The position numbers and the translations under genes are program-made. Below the pieces are notes generated by a model. That model saw only the letters and a program-made list of their open reading frames with translations, ran no database searches and was not told the origin of the DNA. 64,000 bases of DNA, from contig NZ_BAJV01000003.1 of NCBI RefSeq assembly GCF_000613885.1, forward strand, positions 62,001 through 126,000, read 5' to 3'. Source of the stretch: Asaia prunellae JCM 25354 (GTDB lineage Bacteria; Pseudomonadota; Alphaproteobacteria; Acetobacterales; Acetobacteraceae). Below are positions 19,300-27,806 of the stretch, piece by piece (the first letter of the stretch is position 1; each line of letters starts with the position of its first letter).

Positions 19300-20376
19300 T
19301 TATTTCCGGTTTTTTGTAGAGCGTTCGCGCATTTTCTGAAGAAACTTGCGGGCCGCGACGAGGTCAAATTTCCGCGCCTGTTCCCGCCCACGGGCCATAC
19401 AGTCTGCCCGCAGGGCTGAATCATTGATCAGGCGAAGCAATGCCTGTTCGAGAGCGTCGCCATCATCCGGCAAGGCCAGAAGAGCGGCTTTGCCAACGAC
19501 TTCGGGCAGGCCACCACGGGGGGAGGCGATAACGGCGGCACCACTCGCCATGGCTTCGAGCGCAGTCAGACCAAAAGGTTCTGGCCAGCGGCTTGGCACA
19601 ACGACGATCGAGGCGGCCGCCATGGCTTCGAGTACCTGATGATGCATCTGATAACCGCAAAGCGTGATGCCGGCCGCACGCGCACTGGCCTCGACACGGT
19701 CGACGAAAGTCGTGCGTGGCGAGTTGAAACGGAATCTGTCTGCACCGATCATGACGGCACGCCATTCCGGCACCTGTCCGGCGATGGCCGCCCAGGCGCG
19801 CACAAAGGCATCTGCACCCTTGTCGGCAACCATGCGCCCCGCGAAGAGCACAAGCCTGGAGCGTTCTGCCGGAGAAGGCGGCAGGGCTGACAGATCGAGG
19901 CAGTTCGGCATGACTGTAACAGGGCCGTCATCCAGATCTTCCAGATAGCGACGGCGCAGCCATAACGAGACGGTAAAGACGCGTACACGCTGCATCAGCT
20001 CCTGCCTCTGACGGGGGCGTTTGGCGCCATGCATGTCCTGCGGGTCATTATGCAGAATGAGATGAACGGGAATACCGCATTTGCTCAGTGCGCGCGCCAG
20101 GGCAGGGCGGTTATGAACTTCAATGAGATCAGGTTTATGTCGACGGATCTCTCGCTGACAGGCGATACGGTAACGTGTCCCGTCCTGTCTCCAGCGATGC
20201 AGGCCGCCTGGTTCGGTCACGGCGAAGAACTGCCCTCCCGGCAGGGGCGTATCGGGAATTTCTGTGCCGATGACGATATCGTCAGGTGTGGCGAGACGCG
20301 ATACCAGAAGAGCAATGGCGCCTGCCCGATCGGGGGCATAACCTTCCCGGCGGGGAAGGACAATCATGACTTTCAT
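19300..20376 (-). CDS. Glycosyltransferase family 4 (GT-B fold)
   Basis: A 358-residue GT-B glycosyltransferase starting MKVMIVLPRREGYAPDRAGA at ATG 20376, just after the Nudix stop. The C-terminal donor-site region has LVLFAGRMVADKGADAFVRA, the VVVPSRWPEPFGLTALEAMA block with the E-x7-E motif, and SGAAVIASPRGGLPEVVG. Such enzymes move a sugar from a nucleotide donor to lipid or polysaccharide acceptors; the sugar is not predictable. The nearby O-antigen ligase at 26.4 kb fits a surface-glycan role. Confidence 0.83.
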   Translation of the reverse strand: MKVMIVLPRREGYAPDRAGAIALLVSRLATPDDIVIGTEIPDTPLPGGQFFAVTEPGGLHRWRQDGTRYRIACQREIRRHKPDLIEVHNRPALARALSKCGIPVHLILHNDPQDMHGAKRPRQRQELMQRVRVFTVSLWLRRRYLEDLDDGPVTVMPNCLDLSALPPSPAERSRLVLFAGRMVADKGADAFVRAWAAIAGQVPEWRAVMIGADRFRFNSPRTTFVDRVEASARAAGITLCGYQMHHQVLEAMAAASIVVVPSRWPEPFGLTALEAMASGAAVIASPRGGLPEVVGKAALLALPDDGDALEQALLRLINDSALRADCMARGREQARKFDLVAARKFLQKMRERSTKNRK

Positions 20377-20380
20377 GGAC

Positions 20381-21013
20381 TCAGTCGTAATCCGTCGCCA
20401 TTTCAGGGTGAGCGTAATGCTCGAACATGCGTACAAGCTGATGGGGTTGCAGACGGCCGAGAGAAAGATCGGTTGGCAGGTTCTGGCGGTCGAACCAGCC
20501 AATGCCCGAGGTTTCGAGATTGTCGATCGTCGCTGTGCCGCCTGTCAGGCGGCATATATAGAAAACCTTTGCGCAGCTGTAGAGATCGGGTGGATGTCCC
20601 TGGGTATCGCGATCCCATAATGCTGCGAGCTTGATGATCTCGGCAGTATAGCCGCTTTCTTCCAGCACTTCCTTCAGTGTGTTCTGGGCTGTGGTGAGAT
20701 TCACATCCGCCCATCCGCCAGGCAGCGTCCAGCGATCATGGTCGATTGCCTCACGCACCATCAGAATATGGCCCTGGTCGTTGAATACGGCACCCCGAAC
20801 GTCGATTTTGGGCGTTGTATAGCCGCATTCCTTTTCAAGCAGGGCAAGCATGCGCTCAGGCGTCGTCTCGCTCAGCGCGGACAGCATTTTTGCAGAAAGC
20901 AAACGGAGCTGCTCGTAACGTTCGCGATCATAGGGATTCTGACAGAAGGTGAGCCCGTTCTGGGCGATTGCCTGAACGTCTCTTGCCCAGATCAGCCATT
21001 GCGGTTCGCTCAT
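20381..21013 (-). CDS. Nudix hydrolase with N-terminal extension
   Basis: A 210-residue protein with an N-terminal helical segment of about 65 residues typical of the NUDIX_N-containing ADP-ribose-pyrophosphatase-like group, then a Nudix domain. The box reads GGWADVNLTTAQNTLKEVLE followed by ESGY, keeping the metal-binding Glu residues of the REUxEE part with Arg replaced by Lys; the first Glu of the consensus is Leu. It would cleave a nucleoside diphosphate linked to another group. It is transcribed just ahead of the glycosyltransferase. Confidence 0.84.
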   Translation of the reverse strand: MSEPQWLIWARDVQAIAQNGLTFCQNPYDRERYEQLRLLSAKMLSALSETTPERMLALLEKECGYTTPKIDVRGAVFNDQGHILMVREAIDHDRWTLPGGWADVNLTTAQNTLKEVLEESGYTAEIIKLAALWDRDTQGHPPDLYSCAKVFYICRLTGGTATIDNLETSGIGWFDRQNLPTDLSLGRLQPHQLVRMFEHYAHPEMATDYD

Positions 21014-21234
21014 GCCAAGGTCCTCTCGCTCAGGGCTCGATATAGACCGGATCGCTGCGAGTGCAAAACAGTCGTTCTCCTTGTCTGATTCATATCAGGG
21101 GTGATTGCAGCCCGCAGACTGCAGGAAGATTTCAGCGGCTCAACGGAAAAGAAAGGGCAGAAAACTTGAGTCCGGCTTCCTTATTTGCCACATGAGAATC
21201 TCCCCATCCTGACGCCCGAAAGACGGATACTCAC

Positions 21235-22338
21235 GTGAAAATCAACGGCACGCCCTATCGCAGCGTCTGGCGCGACGCGCATGATCCCAGACTGGTTCAT
21301 ATCTTTGATCAGACAAAACTCCCCTGGATGCTTGATATTCTTGCCTTGCAGGACGAAGCGGAAGTGGCTCATGCCATACGTACCATGCAGGTTCGCGGTG
21401 CCCCTCTGATTGGCGCCGTTGCGGCTTATGGACTTGCCTTTGCCTTGCAGAAAGATGCGTCGGATGCCGGCCTAACAGATGCCGCAGCCATGCTTGTCGA
21501 GACGCGCCCGACTGCCATCAATCTGCGCTGGGCGATCGAGCGCATGGTCGCGCATCTGCGTCCGCTTGCGCCCGAAACCCGTGTCGCGGCAGCCTATGAA
21601 GAGGCCGATGCGATCTGCGATGAAGATGTGCAGGTCAATGAAGCTATCGGGCGTCATGGTCTGGAACTGTTCCGTATGCTCTGGGAAAAGCGTCGCCCTG
21701 GTCAGGAACGTCTGAACATCCTCACTCATTGCAACGCAGGCTGGATTGCGACTGTCGACTGGGGGACAGCACTCGCTCCGATCTATATGGCGCATGATGC
21801 CGGTCTGCCGGTGCATGTCTGGGTGGATGAAACCCGTCCGCGCAATCAGGGTGCGCTGCTTACGGCCTGGGAGCTGGGTGCACATGGGGTGCCCCATACC
21901 CTGGTAGCCGATAATGCTGGCGGTCATCTGATGCAGCATGGTGATGTCGATCTGGTGATTGTCGGCACGGATCGTGTGACGCGCCAGGGTGATGTTGCCA
22001 ACAAGATCGGCACCTATCTCAAGGCGCTTGCAGCACGGGACAACAATGTTCCGTTCTGGGTAGCACTTCCTTCCTCTACCATAGACTGGCGCGTGACAGA
22101 CGGTGTGAAGGAGATCCCGATCGAGGAACGTTCGGGTGAGGAAGTGACCTATGTTCACGGCCTTGATGAACATGGCCAGGCCGCACGTCTGCGTGTAACA
22201 CCACAGCAGACACAAGCTGCCAATCCGGCTTTTGACGTGACTCCGGCACGTCTGGTTTCCGGTCTTCTTACGGAACGCGGACGCTGCGATGCCAGTGCCG
22301 AAGGTCTGGCTGCCCTGTTTCCCGATCTTGCAGGTTGA
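21235..22338 (+). CDS. mtnA: S-methyl-5-thioribose-1-phosphate isomerase
   Basis: A 367-residue MtnA of the methionine salvage pathway, converting methylthioribose-1-phosphate to the ribulose form. Family hallmarks are MQVRGAPLIGAVAAYG, the catalytic Cys in ILTHCNAGWIATVDWGTALA, ETRPRNQGALLTAWEL and the catalytic Asp in VGTDRVTRQGDVANKIGTY. The start is GTG 21235. It stands alone here; no other mtn gene is visible nearby. A terminator hairpin follows the stop. Confidence 0.92.
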   Translation: MKINGTPYRSVWRDAHDPRLVHIFDQTKLPWMLDILALQDEAEVAHAIRTMQVRGAPLIGAVAAYGLAFALQKDASDAGLTDAAAMLVETRPTAINLRWAIERMVAHLRPLAPETRVAAAYEEADAICDEDVQVNEAIGRHGLELFRMLWEKRRPGQERLNILTHCNAGWIATVDWGTALAPIYMAHDAGLPVHVWVDETRPRNQGALLTAWELGAHGVPHTLVADNAGGHLMQHGDVDLVIVGTDRVTRQGDVANKIGTYLKALAARDNNVPFWVALPSSTIDWRVTDGVKEIPIEERSGEEVTYVHGLDEHGQAARLRVTPQQTQAANPAFDVTPARLVSGLLTERGRCDASAEGLAALFPDLAG

Positions 22339-22349
22339 TCAGCTGTGAA

Positions 22350-22380
22350 GAGAGCGGCACTTGACCGGAGGACCGCTCTC
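22350..22380 (+). terminator. Terminator hairpin after mtnA
   Basis: GAGAGCGG pairs with CCGCTCTC (8 bp) around a 15-base loop, beginning 12 bases after the mtnA stop and followed by a pyrimidine-rich GTTCCTATCTCC stretch. The T content is modest, so efficiency is uncertain. Confidence 0.55.
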
Positions 22381-22445
22381 GTTCCTATCTCCTTATTACG
22401 AACCGGCGCTGTTCGGCGCTCGTTACGTGTCTAACGGATAGGAAC
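22381..22445 (+). promoter_or_regulatory. Inverted repeat enclosing the ribosome site of the DUF2272 gene
   Basis: GTTCCTATC (22381-22389) is perfectly complementary to GATAGGAAC (22437-22445), and the second arm contains the AGGA ribosome site of the gene starting at 22451. Between them ACGA/TCGT and GCGC/GCGC can form an inner stem. If both are transcribed, the start region would be masked. Confidence 0.4.
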
Positions 22446-22450
22446 AGATC

Positions 22451-23406
22451 ATGAGCGCCGGACTGGCTTTTATTTCCTTACCTCGATTGCAGAGAGTTCG
22501 CCTGACCCGCGGATCGCTTCTGGCTTTCGGGGCATTGGGCCTGTTGCCGAGTTGTTCATCGACCCCGCAGCCTGCCGCCCAGACCCCCGTCCAGACGCCC
22601 ATGGCGCAGTATGCCAACGGTCGCACCGGCGCCTATGGTTATGACGGACATGTCCCTGATTTCGCTTCTCGCAATTTTGTCCCGTTCAATCGTCAGGATG
22701 TCGTGGCCATTGCCATGCGTGAGTGGCGCATGTTCGGCAGTCCCGTAAGCGATGATGACCCGGAAGATCGCCCTGAGCCCAGCGCGCCATCGCTCAAACC
22801 GGAACGCATCCCTGGCTTATGGCAGCGTGTCGGTGAATATTGGTGGATCGGTCAGGACCCTTATGAGACCGAAGTGTCGTGGAGTGGCAAATACAACGCC
22901 GACGGCCAGCTTTTCCGTCCGGAAACGACGGGCATTATGCATGGTCTGCGGCTTTCATTTCCTATGTAATGCGCGTTGCAGGGGCAAATGACCGTTTTCC
23001 CTACTCGCCCAATCATTCGACCTATATCAATGCGGCTGCTTCGGGTCAGTCTTCCGGCCTACGTGCGCAGGATCCCAGAAGCTATATTCCCCAACTGGGC
23101 GATCTGCTTTGTGTCGGTCGTGGCAAGAGCCGCAGTATCACCTTCGCCAATCTGCCTACCTCGTACGGCTTTCCGTCTCATTGCGGCATCGTGGTCGCCA
23201 CGCGTCAGAACGCCCCCCCTTTCGGCAACGAGCTGAGCATCATCGGTGGCAATGTGGATGACACGGTGTCGCTCACCCATGTACCTACCGATGCCAATGG
23301 CGCACTGGCGACATCCGACGGGCAGTTCTACGATACGCGCTATCCATGGTGTGCAGTGCTTCAGGTTCTTTATGACGCTGAACGCGAGCCGGATAGCGGT
23401 CAGTAG
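22451..23406 (+). CDS. DUF2272-type lipoprotein (frameshifted)
   Basis: Predicted lipoprotein: hydrophobic LLAFGALGLLPSC with a lipobox Cys near residue 36. The body resembles DUF2272 domain proteins: QDVVAIAMREWRMFG, RVGEYWWIG, then HYAWSAAFISYVMRVAGA, a YSPNHSTYI segment and PSHCGIVVA. One G appears lost in the run at 22930-22932; correction joins RPETTG to HYAWSAAF, giving about 318 residues. The family's precise activity is not established to my knowledge, though the fold suggests an NlpC-like hydrolase. bioA follows 15 bases later on the same strand. Confidence 0.7.
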
Positions 23407-23421
23407 ACCGAACAGATCTGC

Positions 23422-24717
23422 ATGAACGAGATACCCCTGACTGATCTGCCGAAAATCTGGTTACCCTATACCCAGATGAAGACAGCACCAGTACCTTTGC
23501 ACGCAGTACGTACCGAGGGCAGCCGGATCACGCTGCAAGACGGGCGTGAGCTGGTCGATGGTATTGCGTCATGGTGGACGGCCTGCCACGGCTATAACCA
23601 TCCGCATATCCATGCGCGGGTGAGTGAGCAGCTCGGGCGTATGCCGCATGTGATGTTGGGCGGGCTGGTTCATGAGCCGGTTCGGGAATTATCCGAACGT
23701 CTGTCGATCCTGCTTCCGGGCGATCTTGATCACAGTTTTTTCACTGATAGCGGATCTGTCGCTGTAGAGGTCGCCATGAAAATGGCGATCCAGTACTGGA
23801 TCAATCGCGGTGTGCAGGGGCGCAAGAAGCTTCTTTCCTTCCGTGATGGCTATCATGGCGACACGCTGGCCACCATGTCGATCTGCGATCCGGAAGAGGG
23901 CATGCACAGTCTTTTCGCTGGCGCATTCCCCGAACAGGTTCTTGCTGATTTGCCCCGTGATGAAACGAGTTCTGCGGCGCTGGACGCACTTCTCGCAGAA
24001 CGACGTCACGAAATTTCGGCGATCATTCTCGAACCTCTGGTCCAGGGGGCAGGAGGTATGATCTTTCATCCTCCCGAGGTACTGGTTCGTCTGCGGGCAC
24101 TGGCTGACAAGCATGATGTGCTGCTCATTCTCGATGAGATCTTTACCGGGTTCGGGCGCACGGGCACGATGTTTGCCTGTGAGCAGGCCGGAATCATTCC
24201 GGATATCATCACTCTTTCCAAGGCACTTACCGGTGGTACTGTGCCACTTGCCGCTACTGTGGCCCGACGCCATGTGTTTGAGGCATTTTTATCTGACTCG
24301 CCTTCAGCCGCATTGATGCATGGTCCGACCTTCATGGCCAATCCTCTGGCCTGCATGGCGGCCTGTGCTTCACTCGACCTGTTCGAGCGCGAACCCCGCC
24401 TTGAGCAGGTGGCGGCAATTTCGCGCCAGCTTCGTGCAGAGCTGGAACCTTGCCGGGTCTTGTCAGGCGTGCGTGATGTGCGCGTTCTGGGAGCAATCGG
24501 GGTGGTGGAACTCGATTCTGTCGATGATATGAATCGTCTGAAAAATGCCCTTGTTGCCTGTAACGTCTGGGTACGACCGTTCCGCAGGATCGTCTATCTG
24601 ACGCCTGCTTTCACCATTACATCCGATGAGCTGACTCGACTGACACAGGCTATATATCATGTCATTCGGGAAGGAGCATTCCGAAAGCCAGCCCGATCTC
24701 CAGACAGGAGTGCCTGA
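23422..24717 (+). CDS. bioA: Adenosylmethionine-8-amino-7-oxononanoate aminotransferase
   Basis: A 431-residue class-III PLP aminotransferase that uses SAM as amino donor to make 7,8-diaminononanoate. Motifs: [12 protein letters not shown] at the N-terminus (the substrate-site WxPYTQ signature of BioA), [45 protein letters not shown] and the PLP lysine in [15 protein letters not shown]. The C-terminus is complete. It is separated from bioF-bioC-bioD by about 5.7 kb; bioB is not in the window. Confidence 0.94.
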   Translation: MNEIPLTDLPKIWLPYTQMKTAPVPLHAVRTEGSRITLQDGRELVDGIASWWTACHGYNHPHIHARVSEQLGRMPHVMLGGLVHEPVRELSERLSILLPGDLDHSFFTDSGSVAVEVAMKMAIQYWINRGVQGRKKLLSFRDGYHGDTLATMSICDPEEGMHSLFAGAFPEQVLADLPRDETSSAALDALLAERRHEISAIILEPLVQGAGGMIFHPPEVLVRLRALADKHDVLLILDEIFTGFGRTGTMFACEQAGIIPDIITLSKALTGGTVPLAATVARRHVFEAFLSDSPSAALMHGPTFMANPLACMAACASLDLFEREPRLEQVAAISRQLRAELEPCRVLSGVRDVRVLGAIGVVELDSVDDMNRLKNALVACNVWVRPFRRIVYLTPAFTITSDELTRLTQAIYHVIREGAFRKPARSPDRSA

Positions 24718-24789
24718 CCCGGAGAAACTGAAGGAATGATCCGCTTTTCGCGGAGGAGTTCAACTCATGCTTTTCTGAGTAATGGTCAC

Positions 24790-24809
24790 CAAAGGGCAGA
24801 AACCCTTTG
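24790..24809. terminator. Hairpin between convergent bioA and sodC
   Basis: CAAAGGG pairs with CCCTTTG around a 6-base loop, midway between convergent genes. A smaller hairpin, TCCGC/GCGGA, lies at 24740-24754. Neither has a strong T run. Confidence 0.4.
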
Positions 24810-24839
24810 ATGAAAGACAGGGGCTGCTGCCCGAACGTA

Positions 24840-25373
24840 TCAGTTCAGCGCTGCACAGGCGTCACGGGCCCCCGCACCACCAATTGGCTGGGAGACATAG
24901 TCGTCAGGGCTGGTATGGATGACCAGAGCCGAGCCATCAGTGTCTTTCAGTGCAGGTCGGCCGCCAGCACCGTGCAGTGATACGAGAGTCGAGTAAAGTT
25001 CGACGGTCGCTGTCCCATCTTTGGCGACATAGAGATTGGGCAGATCACCGGCATCCGTTGCGTTTGGTGTCAGAAGGCCATGTACGACTGGGGTAACAGC
25101 GTGGACATGGCCACCGGCGCTGGTGAACTTCGGCGGCGTGCAGCTGCCTTTTTCGTGGAAATGCATGCCATGCCAACCGGGGGTAAGATCTTCGGCTACT
25201 ATGCGCAGCAGCACACCTTTTGGAGCATCGGTCACAGTAACGGTGCCGTGGGATTTGCCGTCCGTGCCCATCAGTGTACCGCTGGTAGTGTCTGCCGCAT
25301 AAACCTGCGAGGTGCCGGCGAAGGACAGAACAAGTGAAATGAGCGAAAGTGTGTTTCTGGAAAAAGAATACAT
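24840..25373 (-). CDS. sodC: Periplasmic copper/zinc superoxide dismutase
   Basis: A 177-residue SodC with signal peptide (LISLVLSFAGTSQVYA). Metal and disulfide signatures are GWHGMHFHEKGSC, then SAGGHVHAVTPVVHG supplying further metal His, an Asp in the following DAGDLPNLY, and SALVIHTSPDDY with the last copper His. It dismutates superoxide in the periplasm. ATG 25373 has AGAGGT shortly upstream. It stands alone between convergent bioA and a downstream-facing exported protein gene. Confidence 0.92.
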   Translation of the reverse strand: MYSFSRNTLSLISLVLSFAGTSQVYAADTTSGTLMGTDGKSHGTVTVTDAPKGVLLRIVAEDLTPGWHGMHFHEKGSCTPPKFTSAGGHVHAVTPVVHGLLTPNATDAGDLPNLYVAKDGTATVELYSTLVSLHGAGGRPALKDTDGSALVIHTSPDDYVSQPIGGAGARDACAALN

Positions 25374-25493
25374 GGATCAGACCTCTTGTGGAGTGCGTCG
25401 GGCAAAGCAGAGTGAAAATCAGATCGAAACGATATGAGCTTGCCTGAGGTGAGATCGCTTCGCAACAACCGGTCTGCGTTCATGTGTGGTCAT

Positions 25494-25521
25494 AAAAAAA
25501 GCGGCCCTAGGGCCGCTTTTT
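25494..25521 (-). terminator. Bidirectional intrinsic terminator
   Basis: A perfect 16-base palindrome GCGGCCCTAGGGCCGC (25501-25516) is flanked by seven A on the left and five T on the right. Read on the minus strand it ends transcription of the exported protein gene that stops at 25545 (hairpin plus T7). It would also work on the plus strand. Confidence 0.88.
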
Positions 25522-25544
25522 CAGAACTGTCGACGATCTGACAA

Positions 25545-26012
25545 TCAGTCTTGGATCTGGAAAGACAGACCCTGACCACCTGCCGCAAGATGAGCGCCAC
25601 GTGTTGCTGTGGTGATCTTGATCTTTACACCATTGCTGTTGCTCAGAATGGCACCGCCGATTCCGCGATCGAGTGTGGCGTCGCCATTCAGTGCACCGTA
25701 GCCACCATCAAAATCATGAAGGTTTTTCAGATTATAGACGATGCCTGTTGCCTCGATCTTGGAGAAACCGACTGCAGCAATATTGCCGCCTGAAATCTTG
25801 AAGCGATAGGTCTTGTTGCCAAAAGTCAGCGTGCCCTGACCCCAGGTGTAGCCGATACCGACATCAGCTGATTTGGCTGTAAGTGTGACATGACCGACCG
25901 GTGTGCCGAGCGCATCAGGTGTCTTGGGGGCGGCATGCGTTGCAGGCATAATGGCCAGGGCAGCTGCGGCGAAGGTGGAAGCGGCAAGAGCCCGGCGGGT
26001 AATGGAGCGCAT
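25545..26012 (-). CDS. Small exported beta-rich protein of unknown function
   Basis: A 155-residue protein. ATG 26012 is preferred (AGAGGA about 9 bases upstream) over a TTG at 26030. The signal peptide has a twin-Arg start and ends ALAIMPATHA. The mature part is Gly-rich and beta-like: VGIGYTWGQGTLTFGNKTYRF, KIEATGIVYNLKNLHDFDGGY and GAILSNSNGVKIKITTATRG. It resembles a family of small proteobacterial exported proteins I have seen only as hypothetical; I cannot name its function. A strong terminator follows. Confidence 0.68.
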   Translation of the reverse strand: MRSITRRALAASTFAAAALAIMPATHAAPKTPDALGTPVGHVTLTAKSADVGIGYTWGQGTLTFGNKTYRFKISGGNIAAVGFSKIEATGIVYNLKNLHDFDGGYGALNGDATLDRGIGGAILSNSNGVKIKITTATRGAHLAAGGQGLSFQIQD

Positions 26013-26448
26013 CTGACTCGGTCCTCTCAAAAAAGGGTTCGTTATGAAGCGTTAACTCATTGCAGTGATTTTCGTTCCCGCCCGGTTATATGATCGCGAG
26101 GCAGTGAAGATCATGCCTGACTCCAGCCAGCCTGTTGAGGCCAGGTAGCCATGACGACATGGCGTGAGAGGAGACATCACGAGCATGGCGGGTTTCCCTG
26201 ATCGGGGAAACACCGCCTTCGGTCGTCCTGCTCTCAGAAAGGCTGTTATGCGCTCGACGTGTGGAGGTGACATAATGGCTGCCGGGCAATCTTTTTGCCG
26301 GACGAAGACATTGATGACCCGAGTGGGCAAGATCCTGTTTTTCTGATCCGTTTCCATTCGAAGACAGGGTCAGTGTCCTTCCTGTGGTTCTTTCGGATCA
26401 TAATGGCCTCACTTGCGCGGCACGAATGGAAACGGCATCACCTGAGGC
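26013..26448. other. Long intergenic region with a structured element
   Basis: 436 bases between the divergent exported-protein gene and the O-antigen ligase gene. Short open frames on both strands show no family likeness and I reject them. It contains a nested stem structure (listed separately) and a smaller GGCAA/TTGCC hairpin near 26285-26300. It should hold promoters for both flanking genes. Confidence 0.5.
26165..26236. ncRNA. Candidate structured RNA or leader element
   Basis: Three nested stems can form: outer TGAGAG/CTCTCA (26165-26170 with 26231-26236), middle ACGA/TCGT, and an inner 12-bp hairpin at 26187-26217 (GGCGG then GTTTCCC, against GGGAAAC then CCGCC with one bulged A, loop TGATCG). 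No known riboswitch consensus was recognised. Strand is open because both orientations can fold; on the minus strand it would sit in the leader of the exported protein gene. Confidence 0.35.
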
Positions 26449-27792
26449 ATGACCAGAACCGATCGTTTTCTTCCTGTTCTTGATCGCCTCGGCCTCTGGG
26501 CGACGCTTCTGCTCCCTGTTTTTCTCACGCATGGCCGGGTCTTTTCAGAGATCACCATGGATGTGCTGGCGGCTGGTCTTCTGGCGCGTTCCGCATTGGG
26601 GCTGGGCTGGGGGTGGGCGCGTCAGTCCTGGGTACGCGTCGCGCTGCTCTGGTGGCTGTGGCAGGTCGTCTGTTCCCTGCCTCATATCGGTCTGGGCTCT
26701 TCTCAGGCGCTCACCCAGGCGATTCTGGCCATACGTTTTCCGCTTATGGCGATCGCGTTGCAGGTATGGACGCTCTCGACCGACAAGGCCCGTCGCGCGA
26801 TCTCCTGGGTACTGGTTGCGTGCTGCCTCTATTTTGTCCTGCAATTTGTGGTGCAGGCGATATCGGGTCACAACCTGTTTGGCTATCCGCGCTATATCGA
26901 TGGCACTCTGACCGGTCCCTATGCCCATCCGCGCGCGGCAGCGCCTTTCTCGCGTCTTGTTCTTCCCGTCATGATGTTTGGTTGTGCCTGGCTTGTGGCC
27001 TCTGGGGATGAGAGTGGAGTTCTGTCCGGTCGTACGGCACGGTTGCGTGGTTTTCTGGCAATGAGCTGTCTGGCTATTGGGGTGGTGGCGCTGATGGTGC
27101 TTGCCGGGCAGCGAATTCCCATGGCTCTGACCCTTCTGGGAATGGCGGTATGCGCCCTGTTTTATCGCCCCTTGCGTCCCGCTGCTCTGGCAGCCTTGTG
27201 CAGCCTGCCTGTACTTGTGCTTCTGGCGCGTATTTTCGCGCCTCAGCCCTTTCATCATCTTGTTATTCTGGCAGCGCAGCAGCTCTCGCATTTCTGGGAA
27301 TCGCACTATGGTCTTGTCTTTACCCGTGCGGTTGTCATGGCGCAGGCCCATCCTGTCACCGGTCTTGGTTATGATGCCTTCCGTCATGCCTGTGCCAACC
27401 CCGCCTATCTGCATGGGCTTTCCTGGCTCAGTACAGTGCAGGACGGTGGCGGTACGGCTATCTGCGTACAGCATGCTCATAATCATTATCTGCAGGCCTT
27501 GACCAATGCCGGGCTGCCCGGACTGTTCTTGTTCTGCGGGTTGGTGCTGGGGTGTCTGAGGGCACTCTGGCCGTTACCGGGCCCGCATCTGGCCTGGCGC
27601 ATCGGATTGTTTGCCGCTTTTTTTGTCCAGGAATGGCCTCTGGCATCTGCGAGCGACTTTCTCAATCTGCCGCTGGGAGGGTGGGCCTTCGTATTGCTGG
27701 GCGTGGGTCTGGCAGAAGCAGCGGCGCGCTCCGCCTCTGTTCCTCCTTTGCCTGCCACCCTATATGCTGGACCCACAGCAATTTCTCGCTAG
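26449..27792 (+). CDS. O-antigen ligase / Wzy_C-family membrane protein
   Basis: A 447-residue polytopic membrane protein with about ten hydrophobic helices. The large periplasmic loop and Wzy_C signature are visible: HPVTGLGYDAFRHACANP and the His-rich CVQHAHNHYLQALTNAGLPG. Wzy_C proteins either join O-antigen to the lipid A core or polymerise or ligate other glycans; the two cannot be separated by sequence alone. The CobW gene starts 15 bases downstream, yet the functions appear unrelated. Confidence 0.82.
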   Translation: MTRTDRFLPVLDRLGLWATLLLPVFLTHGRVFSEITMDVLAAGLLARSALGLGWGWARQSWVRVALLWWLWQVVCSLPHIGLGSSQALTQAILAIRFPLMAIALQVWTLSTDKARRAISWVLVACCLYFVLQFVVQAISGHNLFGYPRYIDGTLTGPYAHPRAAAPFSRLVLPVMMFGCAWLVASGDESGVLSGRTARLRGFLAMSCLAIGVVALMVLAGQRIPMALTLLGMAVCALFYRPLRPAALAALCSLPVLVLLARIFAPQPFHHLVILAAQQLSHFWESHYGLVFTRAVVMAQAHPVTGLGYDAFRHACANPAYLHGLSWLSTVQDGGGTAICVQHAHNHYLQALTNAGLPGLFLFCGLVLGCLRALWPLPGPHLAWRIGLFAAFFVQEWPLASASDFLNLPLGGWAFVLLGVGLAEAAARSASVPPLPATLYAGPTAISR

Positions 27793-27806
27793 GACCCGGA
27801 GCGCCG

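Noticed and set aside
21103-21234. SAM riboswitch upstream of mtnA
   Set aside because: No SAM-I, SAM-II or SAM-V core sequence could be recognised.
21472-22215. Open frame of 247 codons antisense to mtnA
   Set aside because: Shadow of a conserved enzyme gene; no family signature.
26161-26240. Glycine riboswitch (CCGAAGG and CTCTCA elements on opposite arms)
   Set aside because: The order of elements and the missing second stem do not match the consensus; neither flanking gene relates to glycine use.
26052-26357. Open frame of 101 codons in the 26 kb intergenic region
   Set aside because: No ribosome site, no motif and it overlaps the structured element.
26545-27486. Long open frame (313 codons) on the minus strand inside the O-antigen ligase gene
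   Set aside because: Low-complexity, Arg/Gln-rich translation with no motif; the opposite strand encodes a clear polytopic membrane protein.
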